64,000 nt of DNA from Thermothelomyces thermophilus ATCC 42464. Taxonomy: Eukaryota > Ascomycota > Sordariomycetes > Sordariales > Chaetomiaceae. How positions within the stretch are numbered: the first letter of the stretch is position 1; every line of letters begins with the position of its first letter. A model generated the notes under the pieces. It had not been told where the DNA came from, made no database searches, and saw nothing but the letters and a program-made list of their open reading frames with translations. Position numbers and translations under genes: made by a program. Below are positions 25,038-35,115 of the stretch, one piece after another. The stretch is from positions 10,788,001 to 10,852,000 of the forward strand of contig NC_016472.1 of NCBI RefSeq assembly GCF_000226095.1, read 5' to 3'.

Positions 25038-27299
25038 ATGGTTCAGAACGGAGGTGACTTCGACCTCGATATCGACATGGCTACCGACGTCACGGCCGAA
25101 CAGCTGCTCACTCAGCTTGGTCAACTCCAGTAGCGGGTTTAGGAGTTGGACCAGAGAGACAAGGCTGCTCAAGCTCGAATCAAGGAACTCGAGAACCGCG
25201 AAAAGTACTCGCAGAAGTTGGTTAACGAGGCCTACGCCAAAATCGAGGCACTCGAGGGCGCCAAAGCGAAGCGCATTAAGATCGAACTACCTGGCAAATA
25301 TGGAGGAACTAAGGAGGATCTTGCAGGATTCCTGACAAACCTCTGATCCTACTTCCGGCTTAATGACGACAAGTTTCCGGATGACAAAGCCAAAGTCCTT
25401 TATACAGCCACGAGACTAGAGGGCAAGGCACTTAGATGGTTCGAGCCTACGTGGAACGACTATCTCACCGAGGAAGATGAAGACGACCGAGACGCGTTTA
25501 CGTAGGCAGTCTTTCGGTCCTACGACCGTTTCGAAGAAGAGCTTTGGAAGGTTTTTGGCGACAAAGACGAGAAGATTTATGCGTAAGAAAGACTCGCCAA
25601 TCTCCGACAGACCAAGTCAGCAGCCTCCTACGCTGTACAATTCAGACAGGACATGCTCAAGTCTTAGCTTAACGACGAGGCGTTGATGCAATTGTTCTAT
25701 AACGGCTTAAAGGAAAAGGTTAAGGACGAGCTGTACAAGTACGATCGGCCTAAGACTCTGGATAAATATATCGTGTAGGCCATTAGAATCGATGATCGAC
25801 TCTACGTACGAGAGTAGCAGAAACGAGGTCGAATGAACGGAACTACGGTTAAGGCTAACGACAAGAAAAAGCGAGCGTACGTCAGTACTTCGTACGGGAC
25901 GTACCCCGGAGCTATGGATGTGGATATAGCGTAGAAGCAGGACTAGAAGAAGATGACCAAAGATAAGTCTAATGTCACCTGCTACAACTGCGGAAAGAAA
26001 GGGCACTACAAGCAAGAATGCCGAAGCCCGAAGAAAGAATGGAAACCAACCCCAGGAAAGGAAATTACGGCCATCGACGAAACTACCAAGGACGTCATCG
26101 AAGTAGCGGCCACGAGCTACGAAGACAAGGGCAGTGACACGGACAGTCTCGGACACGACGGCAACGGTGAAGACGAACAAGTACCGAACTCCGAACTGGT
26201 CACTGTGGATCTAGAGACAGGTCTTGCCGAATGGGACATGGCAGGAGAATATGTACCGCCAGCTTCGATTCTCCCGGCCTTAGGATAATGGGGTTTCACG
26301 GTCACGTAGAGGCGGGATGGATCGTGGACAACCGACACCCAAGGAATCGAAAGACCTAGACCCGATGCTCTATTCCTCTAGGAACGAATCGAATGGTACC
26401 GTAACGAAGTTTTCCGACTTAACACGGAACTGCGCGAACGGGATGAACGCTTGACTCGACTCGCCTAGTAGAGCGATGAGATGAAGGACGAAATGAGGGA
26501 ACTCCGACGTATCGTGGAAACTATCAAAGGAGAATAGCCCGTGACATATGATGGGCCCAATAGCTACACCGAGCATCTTGACGGCCAGCAACTTAGCAAC
26601 GACGTGCGGAACCCAGAATACCAGTTCATGCGAGCGAACCGCGGAAAAGACGAACGTACGTGGGAAAGCTACTGGAAGAAACACTCCTACCTTAGCATTG
26701 GAGTACCTACGGTCCACGTACAATGGGAAGGATTCGGGAAAGAATTCCAATACCTTCTAGGCGACGCTACGCGACTGTACCCGCGACACGAGGCATATGC
26801 ACAAGTGCCCTGGTTCCAGTGTGTGGTACACGAATGCCGATATCACTTCCGCGACAAATTCGAAAACAATCACTGGCCGACCCGACAGGAAAATAGGGAC
26901 GGAGACTTGTGCCCTGTGGAATGGGTCTACGATGCAGGAAACAGAGCGGCCGAATTGCTCTGGAAGATCGAAACTCGCAATCTAGAAGGCATCACGGTAG
27001 TTCTAAAACGAGTCTGGCCTAGGCACTGCGGAACCGGACGAGACATATAGGACTCGTGCTGGAGTAACGATTGCCTCTATCACGCGGACGAAAAGAAATT
27101 GCGAATTCGGGAGCTTCAGACGAAGCTATGGCACGCACGACGGAAAGTAGAACGGACCTAATGGTGGGAAGCCGTAAGCACTCAATGGCTTACGGAAATG
27201 AGCACGATCGACGAAGCCGCTATTAGCCGAACAACCGAAGAGGTCAGTACTGACCTGGGAAACGGGTCAGGGCCCTTCGAGGGGCCCAGAAACCATTAA
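25038..27299 (+). pseudogene. gag of copy C, with extra C-terminal domain
   Basis: Frame of 754 codons from ATG 25038 to TAA 27297-27299, interrupted by premature stops (nearly all TAG/TAA where Gln or Trp is expected; one TGA near 25345). Order: N-terminal coiled coil (ELDQRDKAAQARIKELE), capsid-like region (KALRWFEPTW), zinc knuckle CYNCGKKGHYKQEC (25981-26022), acidic linker, second coiled coil (about 26380-26520), then a domain of about 170 residues (26541-27050, open without stops) with C-V-V-H-E-C-R-Y-H. That domain is present in all three copies but I do not recognise it. Gag normally forms the virus-like particle. The -1 frameshift near the end leads into pol. Confidence 0.9.
27257..27287 (+). 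promoter_or_regulatory. -1 ribosomal frameshift signal (gag to pol)
   Basis: Heptamer GGGAAAC (27257-27263) is in the gag phase G GGA AAC, matching the X XXY YYZ rule. A 6-nt spacer GGGTCA (27264-27269) is followed by a GC hairpin, GGGCCC (27270-27275) pairing with GGGCCC (27282-27287) around TTCGAG. Slipping back one base puts the ribosome in the frame that encodes protease and the rest of pol. Conserved in copy B apart from one RIP change in the heptamer. Confidence 0.8.
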
Positions 27300-30200
27300 C
27301 GCCCGTGTAGCGGCGAGTGGTAGCGCAGTATAGGAGGAACTGGCGCAAGAGACCACTATATCGAGACCTCCCGGCAGGAACATGGGAAATCGCCGCAATC
27401 TTTGGACGACGGCGGTAAGACAAGCGATTGTGGATAACAGCATAGTGGAAATAGCACGAAATGCTCGTACTAGTGGATAGTGGAGCAGAGATGAACCTGA
27501 TTTCGCCGACGCTTGTAAATCAGCTACGGATACCCTGGAGAATGAAGCGGAAGCATGGTATAGTCAAAGGGCCATTTCCGACGTAATAGGTATATAGAGA
27601 GACCGAACCGATCGACATCACTGTGGTAGGAAAGACTATAGCAGTCGTATTTAGCATTGTAGATATAGGCAACGACAAAGACATGATATTGGGGTTACTA
27701 TAGTATGAAGATTACGACCCGGACATCAGCTGGAAGAATGGTGGCCACCTGCGACCCCAAACGGAGTCGTATTCGACTAGCGAGATGGGGAGCGCGCAAG
27801 GATCGCGAGCGGACGATGCTTAGGGGAAGGCATGTCCTACGGATCTACCGTAAGAGACGGACAGTGGTAGGCAGACCACTACGGACTCTGGAAGAGGCGG
27901 CATAATGACATCGATATCGCGATAGGAGGAACGAGCTGAATCGCCGATAGCTGTTCTCTCCGTTGACGAATGTGGAGCACTGCAATTGGAGCAGTGGGTT
28001 GAGACAGGAGAAATCGCCAGCATCGCCATGGACGGAACCAAGTTCGCATACTACTAGAAAACCGAGAGACGAGACAAGACTGGGGAAGTACCAAAGGAAT
28101 ACGAAGGACACCTAGCATTCGAACCAAAGCATCTGGAAGGATTACCAGAACACGGCCCATGGGATCACGAGATCAAGCTTAAGGAAGGAGCACGACTGAA
28201 GTTCTTTAAGATTTACCACACGAGCCAGACGTAGAACGAAGAACTTAAGCGATATTTGGAGGAGAACCTTCGAAGAGGACATATCCGCCCGTCGATATCG
28301 CTAGCAGGCTACCTAATCCTGTTTGTGCCTAAGAAAGACGGAAAGCTACGGTTATGTGTCGACTATCGGCAACTCAACGAACAGACCGTGAAAAACCGAT
28401 ACCCGTTACCGCTGATCTCACGGCTCCGAGATCAGTTGGCAGGAGCCCAATATTTTACGCGTCTTGACTTGCTATCGGCCTATAACTATATACGGATCAA
28501 AGAAGGCGACGAGTGGAAAACGGCCTTTAGGACACCCTATGGCCACTACGAGTACCTCGTCATGCCATTTGGACTTATAAACGTGCCGGTAACGTTCTAA
28601 GCCCTGATTGATCAAGCTATCCGACCCTTTCTTAACAAATTTGCGGTATATTATCTCGACGACATACTTATCTTCTCTAAGACGATAGACGAACACCGGA
28701 AGCACGTGAAAGTAGTGCTGGACGCGCTGCACGCGTACAAGCTATTAGTCAACAAGGAAAAGAGCGAATTCCACGTCAGGAAAACGGTGTTTTTGGGATA
28801 CGAGATATCCCCAGGACAAATCCGGATGGAACCTTCAAAGGTTGAAGCTATTAAGAATTGGCCACGACCGACGTCAGTCACGGAAGTACGAAGTTTCATC
28901 GGATTTGCGAACTTCTACCAGATGTTCATTAGGAACTTTGGAGCGATCGCACGACCTTTGCACGAACTTACCAAGAAGAATGCTGAATTCCAATGGGAAG
29001 AACAACACGAGTAAGCATTTACGCAGATCCGTAACGCCATTACTGAAGACCTAGTACTGGTACTGCCAGACCCCAAGAAGTCATTTGAGGTGGAAACGGA
29101 CGCTTCAGACTACGCCATCGGAGGACAATTGGGACAACGAGACGAATAAGGGAAGCTACATCCTGTAGCCTTCTTTTCAAAGAAGCTCGACGGACCACGT
29201 CTCAATTACCCGATCTACGACAAGGAACTGCTTGCGATTGTCGAAGCTTTCAAGGAATGGCGACTATACCTCAGTGGCACGATTGAACCGGTACAAGTGT
29301 ATACAGATCACAAGAATTTGCGATACTTCACGACGACGAAGGAACTTAACGGACGACAAATACGATGGGCAGAATTCCTCGTGGAATTCAACTTTGAGAT
29401 CTGCTATAAGAAGGGCAAAGAAAACGCACGAGCAGACATCTTAAGCCGACGAACGGATCACACGGAAGGACGAACGGGAACGATACTACCGTTGTTTAAG
29501 GAACGAACAGACGGAACGCTGCATCACGAAACGCAGACACCTGTGGAAGATGATCCACTTGACTCGTTCCTAGAATGCTGCGCAATCTTTCGAGAGGAAA
29601 GGATCAACGAGGCACAGTATCAAGCAGCACCCGGACTAGTAGTACCTGACGAAGTGGAAGAGAAAGATAGGAAACTCTGGTACCGAGGCAAGGCGTATAT
29701 CCACGACAAAGATCAACAGCTGCGGATGATTCGAGAACTCCACGAGTCAAAACTCGGAGGACACAAAGGAGTTACGAAGACTGTCGCACAAGTCAAGAAA
29801 CACTACGACTTTCCATAGTTAACGGCACGGGTCAAGGAAGTCGTATGGAACTGCGACATCTGCAATCGAAGCAAAATGGCACGACATAAGCCGTATGGGC
29901 TACTTTAGCCACTACCAACAGCTGACAAACTATGGAGTTTAGTTACGATGGACTTTATTACGAAGCTGCTAGAATCTAAGGACACGGCCATAGGAGTAAT
30001 CTACGATAGTATTCTTACTGTAGTAGATCGCCTGACTAAGTGGGTATATTTCTTTCCCTATAAGGAGTCCTGGACAGCGGAATAGTTGGCAGACGTGATC
30101 TATCGGCAAGTTGTATCAGTGTATGCTTGGCCGTAAGAATGGATCACCGACAGAGATACTAAGTTCGTATCGAAGTTCTGGTAAGCGTTAATGCAACGAT

Positions 30201-31048
30201 TAGGCGTTAACAGCAAACTGTCAACGGCATATCACCTACAGACTGACGGACAAACGGAGCGACTAAACCAAATCGTCAAACAGTATCTCCGTTCTTACGT
30301 CAACTACTAGCAAAACGACTGGGTCATGCTGTTGCCAACAGTACAACTCGCCTACAACACGACGCCAATAGAAACGACCAAAGTCATACCGTTCTTTGCG
30401 AACTATAGATACGAAGCAGACCTTAGGCAAGGACCAGAGGTCACAGTGCTAAGAGCAGCAGTCAAAGCAGAACAGATGTACGCACTGCACGAGAAGCTCA
30501 AGAAGGAACTCGAGTTTGTCAAAACCAGAATGAAGAACTACTACGACAAACACAGGCTCGAGGGACCTCGCCTAGAGAGGGGAGACAAAGTCTACCTGAT
30601 CGTACGAAACTTGCGAACCAAACGACTAAGCACGAAGTTGGACTTCAAGAAGGTCGGACCCTTCGTTATTAAAGAACGAATTTCGACATCTAACTACCGA
30701 CTATCGTTACCGTCATCTATGCGACTACGGACGGATGTTTTTCATATTTCACTTCTCGAACCAGTACCAAAAAACGCCAAGGTTGCCACGTACATCGAAG
30801 TAGAGGACGAAGAGGAAGAATGGGACGTCGAAGAAATTCTAGATTCACGTATTATCAACGGGGAACTGCAGTACCTGGTCAAATGGCTTGATTTTGGACC
30901 AGAGGATAACTCATAGGAACTAGTCAAGAATTTGAACTGCCCTGAGAAACTAGAACAGTTCTACCGGCAGAATCCGGATCGACCAAAGGAAAACCCGGGA
31001 CAGAACCAAAGACGGCGCCCTAGTCGACAGCATCGACAGTATCATTAA
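27263..31048 (+). pseudogene. pol of copy C (protease, RT, RNase H, integrase, chromodomain)
   Basis: One frame of about 1262 codons in the -1 frame relative to gag, ending TAA 31046-31048. Motifs in order: retropepsin VDSGAEMN (about 27475), RT with [16 protein letters not shown] (about 28330), MPFGLINVP and YYLDDILIF (about 28648), RNase H ETDASDYAIGGQL (about 29095) with YTDHKNL, an HHCC-like zinc region (ELHESKLGGH...CDIC), integrase core (DFITK..., TDRDTKF, NTTPIETT), and a C-terminal chromodomain (EEWDVEEILDSR...YLVKWLDF, about 30815-30900). About 20 TAG/TAA codons interrupt it, almost all where CAG/CAA is expected (one where TGG is expected in the chromodomain). No frame-breaking indel. 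The chromodomain places it among chromoviruses, which target histone marks. Confidence 0.93.
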
Positions 31049-31579
31049 TCTGTGACGAGGGTATAGCAGGTATCTCTTGCCGCTTAACCTCCTCTAACTC
31101 GTCTAAGGTCGATAGACTACGCGCCACCATGTCGGCACCTTTCTCCACCAAAAACTCCTTCTGCTGATGAAGATGCCGGAGCCGTGTAAGCTTTTCGGAC
31201 AACTCGCGCTAGGCTTCTTCCAGACGGCGTTGAGATTTATCTAGCTCAAGTTCGGCACGACGTTTAGCATCCTTGATACGACGCTGCTCCTAGAGAATGC
31301 GATCCACTAGAACGAACATCAGGAATCACATTCAAAGGAAAAAAAAAAAAAAGAAAAGGAGACGTGCTTACAGGAAGAAAGCGGTATGCCAGAGCCATCG
31401 TAAGAACGACCTCGACGAACGCAGGCTTCGTAACGCTTCGTACACGCGATCATTTTGCAAACGAGGCCTTGCGACGCGCACTAAGAGCAAGGCATAACGA
31501 CAAAACCGTTCTTAGCGATGTTCTGAGCAAGGGAAGCACGGTAACGTGTAGAATGCGACTTCCGTTTCTCTATCGGCAT
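31020..31579 (-). pseudogene. Antisense Zn2Cys6-like/coiled-coil gene of copy C
   Basis: Two exons on the strand opposite to gag-pol: 31579-31372 and 31306-31020, intron 31371-31307 (GTAAGC...TTCTAG). Splicing joins the frames (phase 1). Exon 1 encodes C-X2-C-X6-C-X8-[C]-X2-C-X6-[C], the spacing of fungal Zn2Cys6 clusters; ligands 4 and 6 are now Tyr codons (TAC), and a TAG replaces the Trp seen in copy B between ligands 1 and 2. Exon 2 encodes a coiled coil (KSQRRLEEA, KLTRLRHLHQQKEFLVEKG, LDELEEVKRQE). Full length would be 164 codons. Its stop (31020-31022) overlaps the end of pol tail-to-tail by 29 bp. Function unknown; a DNA-binding regulator is one possibility by analogy. Inactive here because of RIP stops. 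Confidence 0.78.
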
Positions 31580-31670
31580 TTTGTCAACATGGCGACCGCG
31601 ACGTAGAAACAGGGAGAATGCAGTACTCACAAGCGAAGGGTTGTTGGCGCTATTTGAAACGGCCTAAGAG

Positions 31671-31689
31671 GGCTTTCGGGTCGAAAGCC
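31671..31689. other. Conserved hairpin beside the purine tract
   Basis: GGCTTTCG and CGAAAGCC form an 8-bp perfect stem with loop GGT. The same stem-loop, with different loop bases, lies at the matching place in copy B (about 11980-12000) and, mutated, in copy A (about 1012-1032). It lies upstream of the antisense gene and next to the 3' LTR. Confidence 0.6.
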
Positions 31690-31691
31690 TT

Positions 31692-31701
31692 GAAGGAGGG
31701 G
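31692..31701 (+). promoter_or_regulatory. Polypurine tract
   Basis: GAAGGAGGGG lies 5 bp before the 3' LTR, the position of the plus-strand primer in LTR retrotransposons. Copies A and B have the matching GGGCATCG context in reverse orientation. Confidence 0.7.
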
Positions 31702-31706
31702 CATCG

Positions 31707-32154
31707 TGTCACGAATAAGCACATGGGCGGCCTGGCAGGCTGTAGCCAGGACGCGGGACATTCCGACAGCTAATCACTTGACGGACCAATCAGAAGATTA
31801 TCACCGCCAAGACTAAGGTCTTCACTGGTGATAATAACATGTCACCGTCGACAACGCAGAATCACGAAGTGAAAGGAGAAGTGGTACTGGTGATAACTAT
31901 TGAAGAAGGACAGACAATTGTATATATATAGCTAGCTAGTCACTCGTTATGGTGGACTCTGGGAGTTCACCAGTGGTAACAATCACAATCACAGTACTCA
32001 TACCAAGCATTGCTGATTACTGTGAGAGACAACTCTAAGTGTTGTTGTGAACCCTTTGGCTTCACCGAATCCCTCAGACGACCCGCCTGCTTGTCCCGCT
32101 CAATCCACCTCCGTCTGGACCCTTTCAGAAGAAGTCTGAGTTGGGTTCGTCACA
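31707..32154 (+). repeat. 3' LTR of copy C
   Basis: 448 bp, differing from the 5' LTR at 8 sites only. Ends GTCACA and is followed by the CCTAG duplication. Confidence 0.97.
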
Positions 32155-33180
32155 CCTAGTCTATAAGGTCGATTATATAGGCATTCGTCTACTCTTCGAA
32201 TAGAGTCTAGTTACCTTCTAGCTAATTATACTCTTTAGGTAATATATTCTAATAATAGCTATATTAGCAGTTCTAGGGTTACTTATCTATATAATTAAGT
32301 ATAAATAGGATATAATTCTATGATATTTTAAACCGCTTAAGGTCTCCCTAAAATATATATTATAAATCTTAGAGCTACTCTTATTACTACTAATAGATCA
32401 TTATATTAGTAAATCGAATTAGATTAGTAACCTTAATAGCCTTAGAGTAGTATCCTAAATCATTAGAATTAGAGGATTTAATAGCTAATTAAGGTCGTTT
32501 TAAGCCCTTTATATGGTCTAATAGTCCTAACTTCTCTAATAAGAACTTTTCCTAGTTTTATAACTACTATAGCCTTTCTAGCTCCTTGATCTAGCCTTCT
32601 AGGTTCTAGATAAGCTCTTTATAATTAGGGTCTTATACTAAAGGCTCTAGATTAGAGGGTATTGAAATGTAAAGAAGGGGTTTAGAATGGTTCTATAGCC
32701 GATACTAGGCCAAAAGCGTCTCACTTTGGCTCGAGGGTTCTTCCTCTAGTCCTATAGACGTTAAATAGCTAAATGATAGTACCATCTCAATTAATAAAGG
32801 GTAAGAAGAATCAGAAACTGTCAGGGTAGCCTACTACTAGGCTAGTTATTAAGGGAGGTAGCACTATCACAAAGGCTCTTCTAAGCGGGTTCGTACTAGT
32901 TATAGGGTTAGGGGAAGTTAATTGTTCTAGGGCTGGTAGGCTGCCTATTCGTGTCCCTTTCGAATCGTAGTTATAAAACTAATCCTTAGGGAGGAAAACC
33001 TCCCTTTCAGATCCATAGGCTAATAGATATATCTTATATTATAGATCGGCTATCCCCTTTTCCTAGCTATGCCCTGATCGTGCCTGTTATAGTAGGGTTA
33101 TACCTATTAGTGCCTAGGTATAGGCCCTCCGGCTGCCGCGGCCTAGCTATAGGTATAGGTCAGCTTATATTTGTAACAAT
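32155..33180 (-). mobile_element. Old gypsy element, gag part
   Basis: Continues the decayed minus-strand element interrupted by copy C. The reverse complement gives a broken frame with Gag-like character (hydrophobic/charged stretches with TNIM and LFEE segments) and many TAG/TAA. A less AT-rich part (about 32680-33170) may be the gag start or leader. The 5' LTR was not identified. Confidence 0.5.
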
Positions 33181-34205
33181 TATATTAATAGTTAATAAGG
33201 GTTAGCTAGTATATAAATATCTAAATAACTTTACTAAGAATAAAAGAGCTTATCTAGCTATATTATTTATTAAGAAAATATAAGGCTAACTTATTAAGCT
33301 AATAGGAAAGGTTATAATAAATATAATCGTCTAGTAGATTTAATAGTTTTAGGAGATCTAAGTTTAGAAGAGTGTTAAGATAATTCGAGATACTAGCTAA
33401 AAAGCTACCTATATTACTATTAAATAGATTAAATAAAAGTATAAAGAGGAATATAAAGTCTAGAAAAGGCGCCTAAAGAATAAGATTCCTAGTATTAATA
33501 GGTATTACCTTTATATAATAACCTTTACTAAATTCTAAGAAAAGACTAATAAGAATAACTATCTTCCTCTTAATAATAAAGACCTTCTCTAGGTTTTACT
33601 AAAGGAGCGTTAGCTATTAGTATTCTTTAACTTTAGAGATAGAAAAGAAATCCTAATCCCCTAGTTAGCTAAGCTATTATTAGAAGTTAAACTCCTATCC
33701 CCTAAATATCTTAGGATATAGATTAATAATATAATTATAATGTTAATTAATAATAGTAATAATAATAGATTTAACTTTATAAATAGTAAAGATAGGTAAG
33801 AAGAGGATATTAAGTCATTATCTCTATCTAGGGGTAAAAAGGAGTCTCTATATATAGCTATTATAAAAGATATTAGAAGGTTTAAGAAGTAACATACCTA
33901 TAAGTCTATAATAGTAACGCTAGGGATAGAAGATAATAACTATTACTAAGAGGCTAAAAGAGAAGGTACTACTATAATTAGGAGCGTTAAGAGCGATAGG
34001 GATAGGGGGTATAATATAGAGGGAGAGAGAGACAAATATAAGTTATATAACTAGTTATTTAACTGGTTATAACTAGGTAGAATTAAATTTTACTATATTT
34101 TTAAGCTTTTTAGAGCCTAGTTTATAATTAAACTATTTATAACTATTTAAGGCTATTATTATAATGGTAATTAAACTTAAATTGAACTTGATAGTACCTT
34201 TATAA
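33181..34205 (+). other. RIP-decayed sequence with a relic reading frame, unidentified
   Basis: Extremely AT-rich. A plus-strand frame with scattered stops can be followed through about 33210-34130 in pieces (for example a segment with LVDLIVLGDLSLEEC, and a later Lys/Ile/Asn-rich segment). The residue order looks protein-like, but I recognise no family. Composition changes abruptly to normal at about 34205, the edge of the repeat block. Confidence 0.4.
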
Positions 34206-35115
34206 AGACACGAATGTATAGGAAATTTGGTGGCGATGTGTCCGGCTATATTGGTATATCCGGGGGTTTTGGCCCCACCTGTCGGGAGACAGGTGGTAGT
34301 CCTGAACTAATTAGTCAGCAACTAACCACCGGGTACCATGTGCGTGAGCCGAGGTGGAAGGGCATGTGATCAAAAATGGAAGGGAAAACTAAAGGTTGGG
34401 AAAATGGAAGATGGGCGCTCCAAACACAGCTCGGCTGCACCGTTGCAATATAATATGCTACTGTTGCAGGAAACCGACTTGTAATGACGAGGAATACCTC
34501 GACAATGCATTGCGTGCAGACAGTCTACATACTTACGGAGTACAGTGTGTTGTCGAAGGGATCTTCTTCTTACACTGTCCTTGCAGCAGGGGAACGGCGG
34601 AACAGGCTGTCCAAATGCGCACGACGGGCCCCGCTAAGCGCTGTCTGGCCATCTGGGCCGCATCGATGCTGGCCCAATTATTCGCACGCGCGTTAGCGCC
34701 GCGTCGGCCTGAGACACGCCCACTCGATATAACCTCAACTGGGGCCAACGATCGTGGCACGGTCTGAGGAGGTAAAATGGACATAACAGGCGTGGTGGGC
34801 TGAGACCAGATCCCTGATGGACGCTAATTCTCACGAAGACCTCCAAGCATAAAAGTATATAATAACAAAATGTAAGTTTCATCCACCATCTCGGTTCGAT
34901 TGGATTAGAGTTCTCATGAATCTATAGCATTATTAATTACTAGAAATAGCGCTGTCCAGTCTCCTGGAGAAGTAGGGTCTACGGTTGCCTAAGTCGCGGT
35001 AATAGTTGATTACAGACGCATTTATTAAAGTCCGTCGTTTTCCGTCTTTTTTTTTTCCCGTTAATTAGAGTCACCACGCGATCGAGGAACCACGCCCCGC
35101 CATCAACAGCAGATA
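34206..35115. other. Intergenic, no supported gene
   Basis: Normal composition. A 123-codon open frame at 34396-34767 shows no recognisable domain and overlaps open frames on the other strand. A pyrimidine run at about 35040-35060 precedes the LITAF gene and may belong to its promoter. Confidence 0.4.

Larger units (their letters stand above)
24563..32154 (+). mobile_element. Gypsy chromovirus copy C (young, complete)
   Basis: A 7592-bp element with 448-bp LTRs (TGTCACG...GTCACA) and target duplication CCTAG (24558-24562 and 32155-32159). Order: LTR, self-priming site, gag, -1 frameshift, pol (protease, RT, RNase H, integrase, chromodomain), antisense gene, hairpin, purine tract, LTR. The two LTRs differ at 8 positions, all explainable as CpA to TpA on one strand or the other. 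Pol stays in one frame for 3.8 kb with no visible indel. Base composition is near 50% GC, unlike the surrounding AT-rich sequence. It could not make its own proteins because of the stops. Confidence 0.97.

Noticed and set aside
25707-26750. Minus-strand open frames (157, 126, 73 codons) within gag of copy C, similar to plus-strand frames in A and B
   Set aside because: They are the same antisense shadow of gag seen three times because the element is repeated. They lack the RIP-tolerant protein-like features of the 3' antisense gene.
25038-31048. Stop-codon reassignment (TAA/TAG read as Gln) in copy C
   Set aside because: CAG and CAA are still used widely in the same frames, host genes in the window end with TAA, TAG or TGA, and LTR differences show CpA to TpA mutation. 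RIP explains the pattern without recoding.
34396-34767. 123-codon frame at the start of the normal-GC half
   Set aside because: No domain, many Cys/Arg from chance, and two overlapping minus-strand frames of similar quality.
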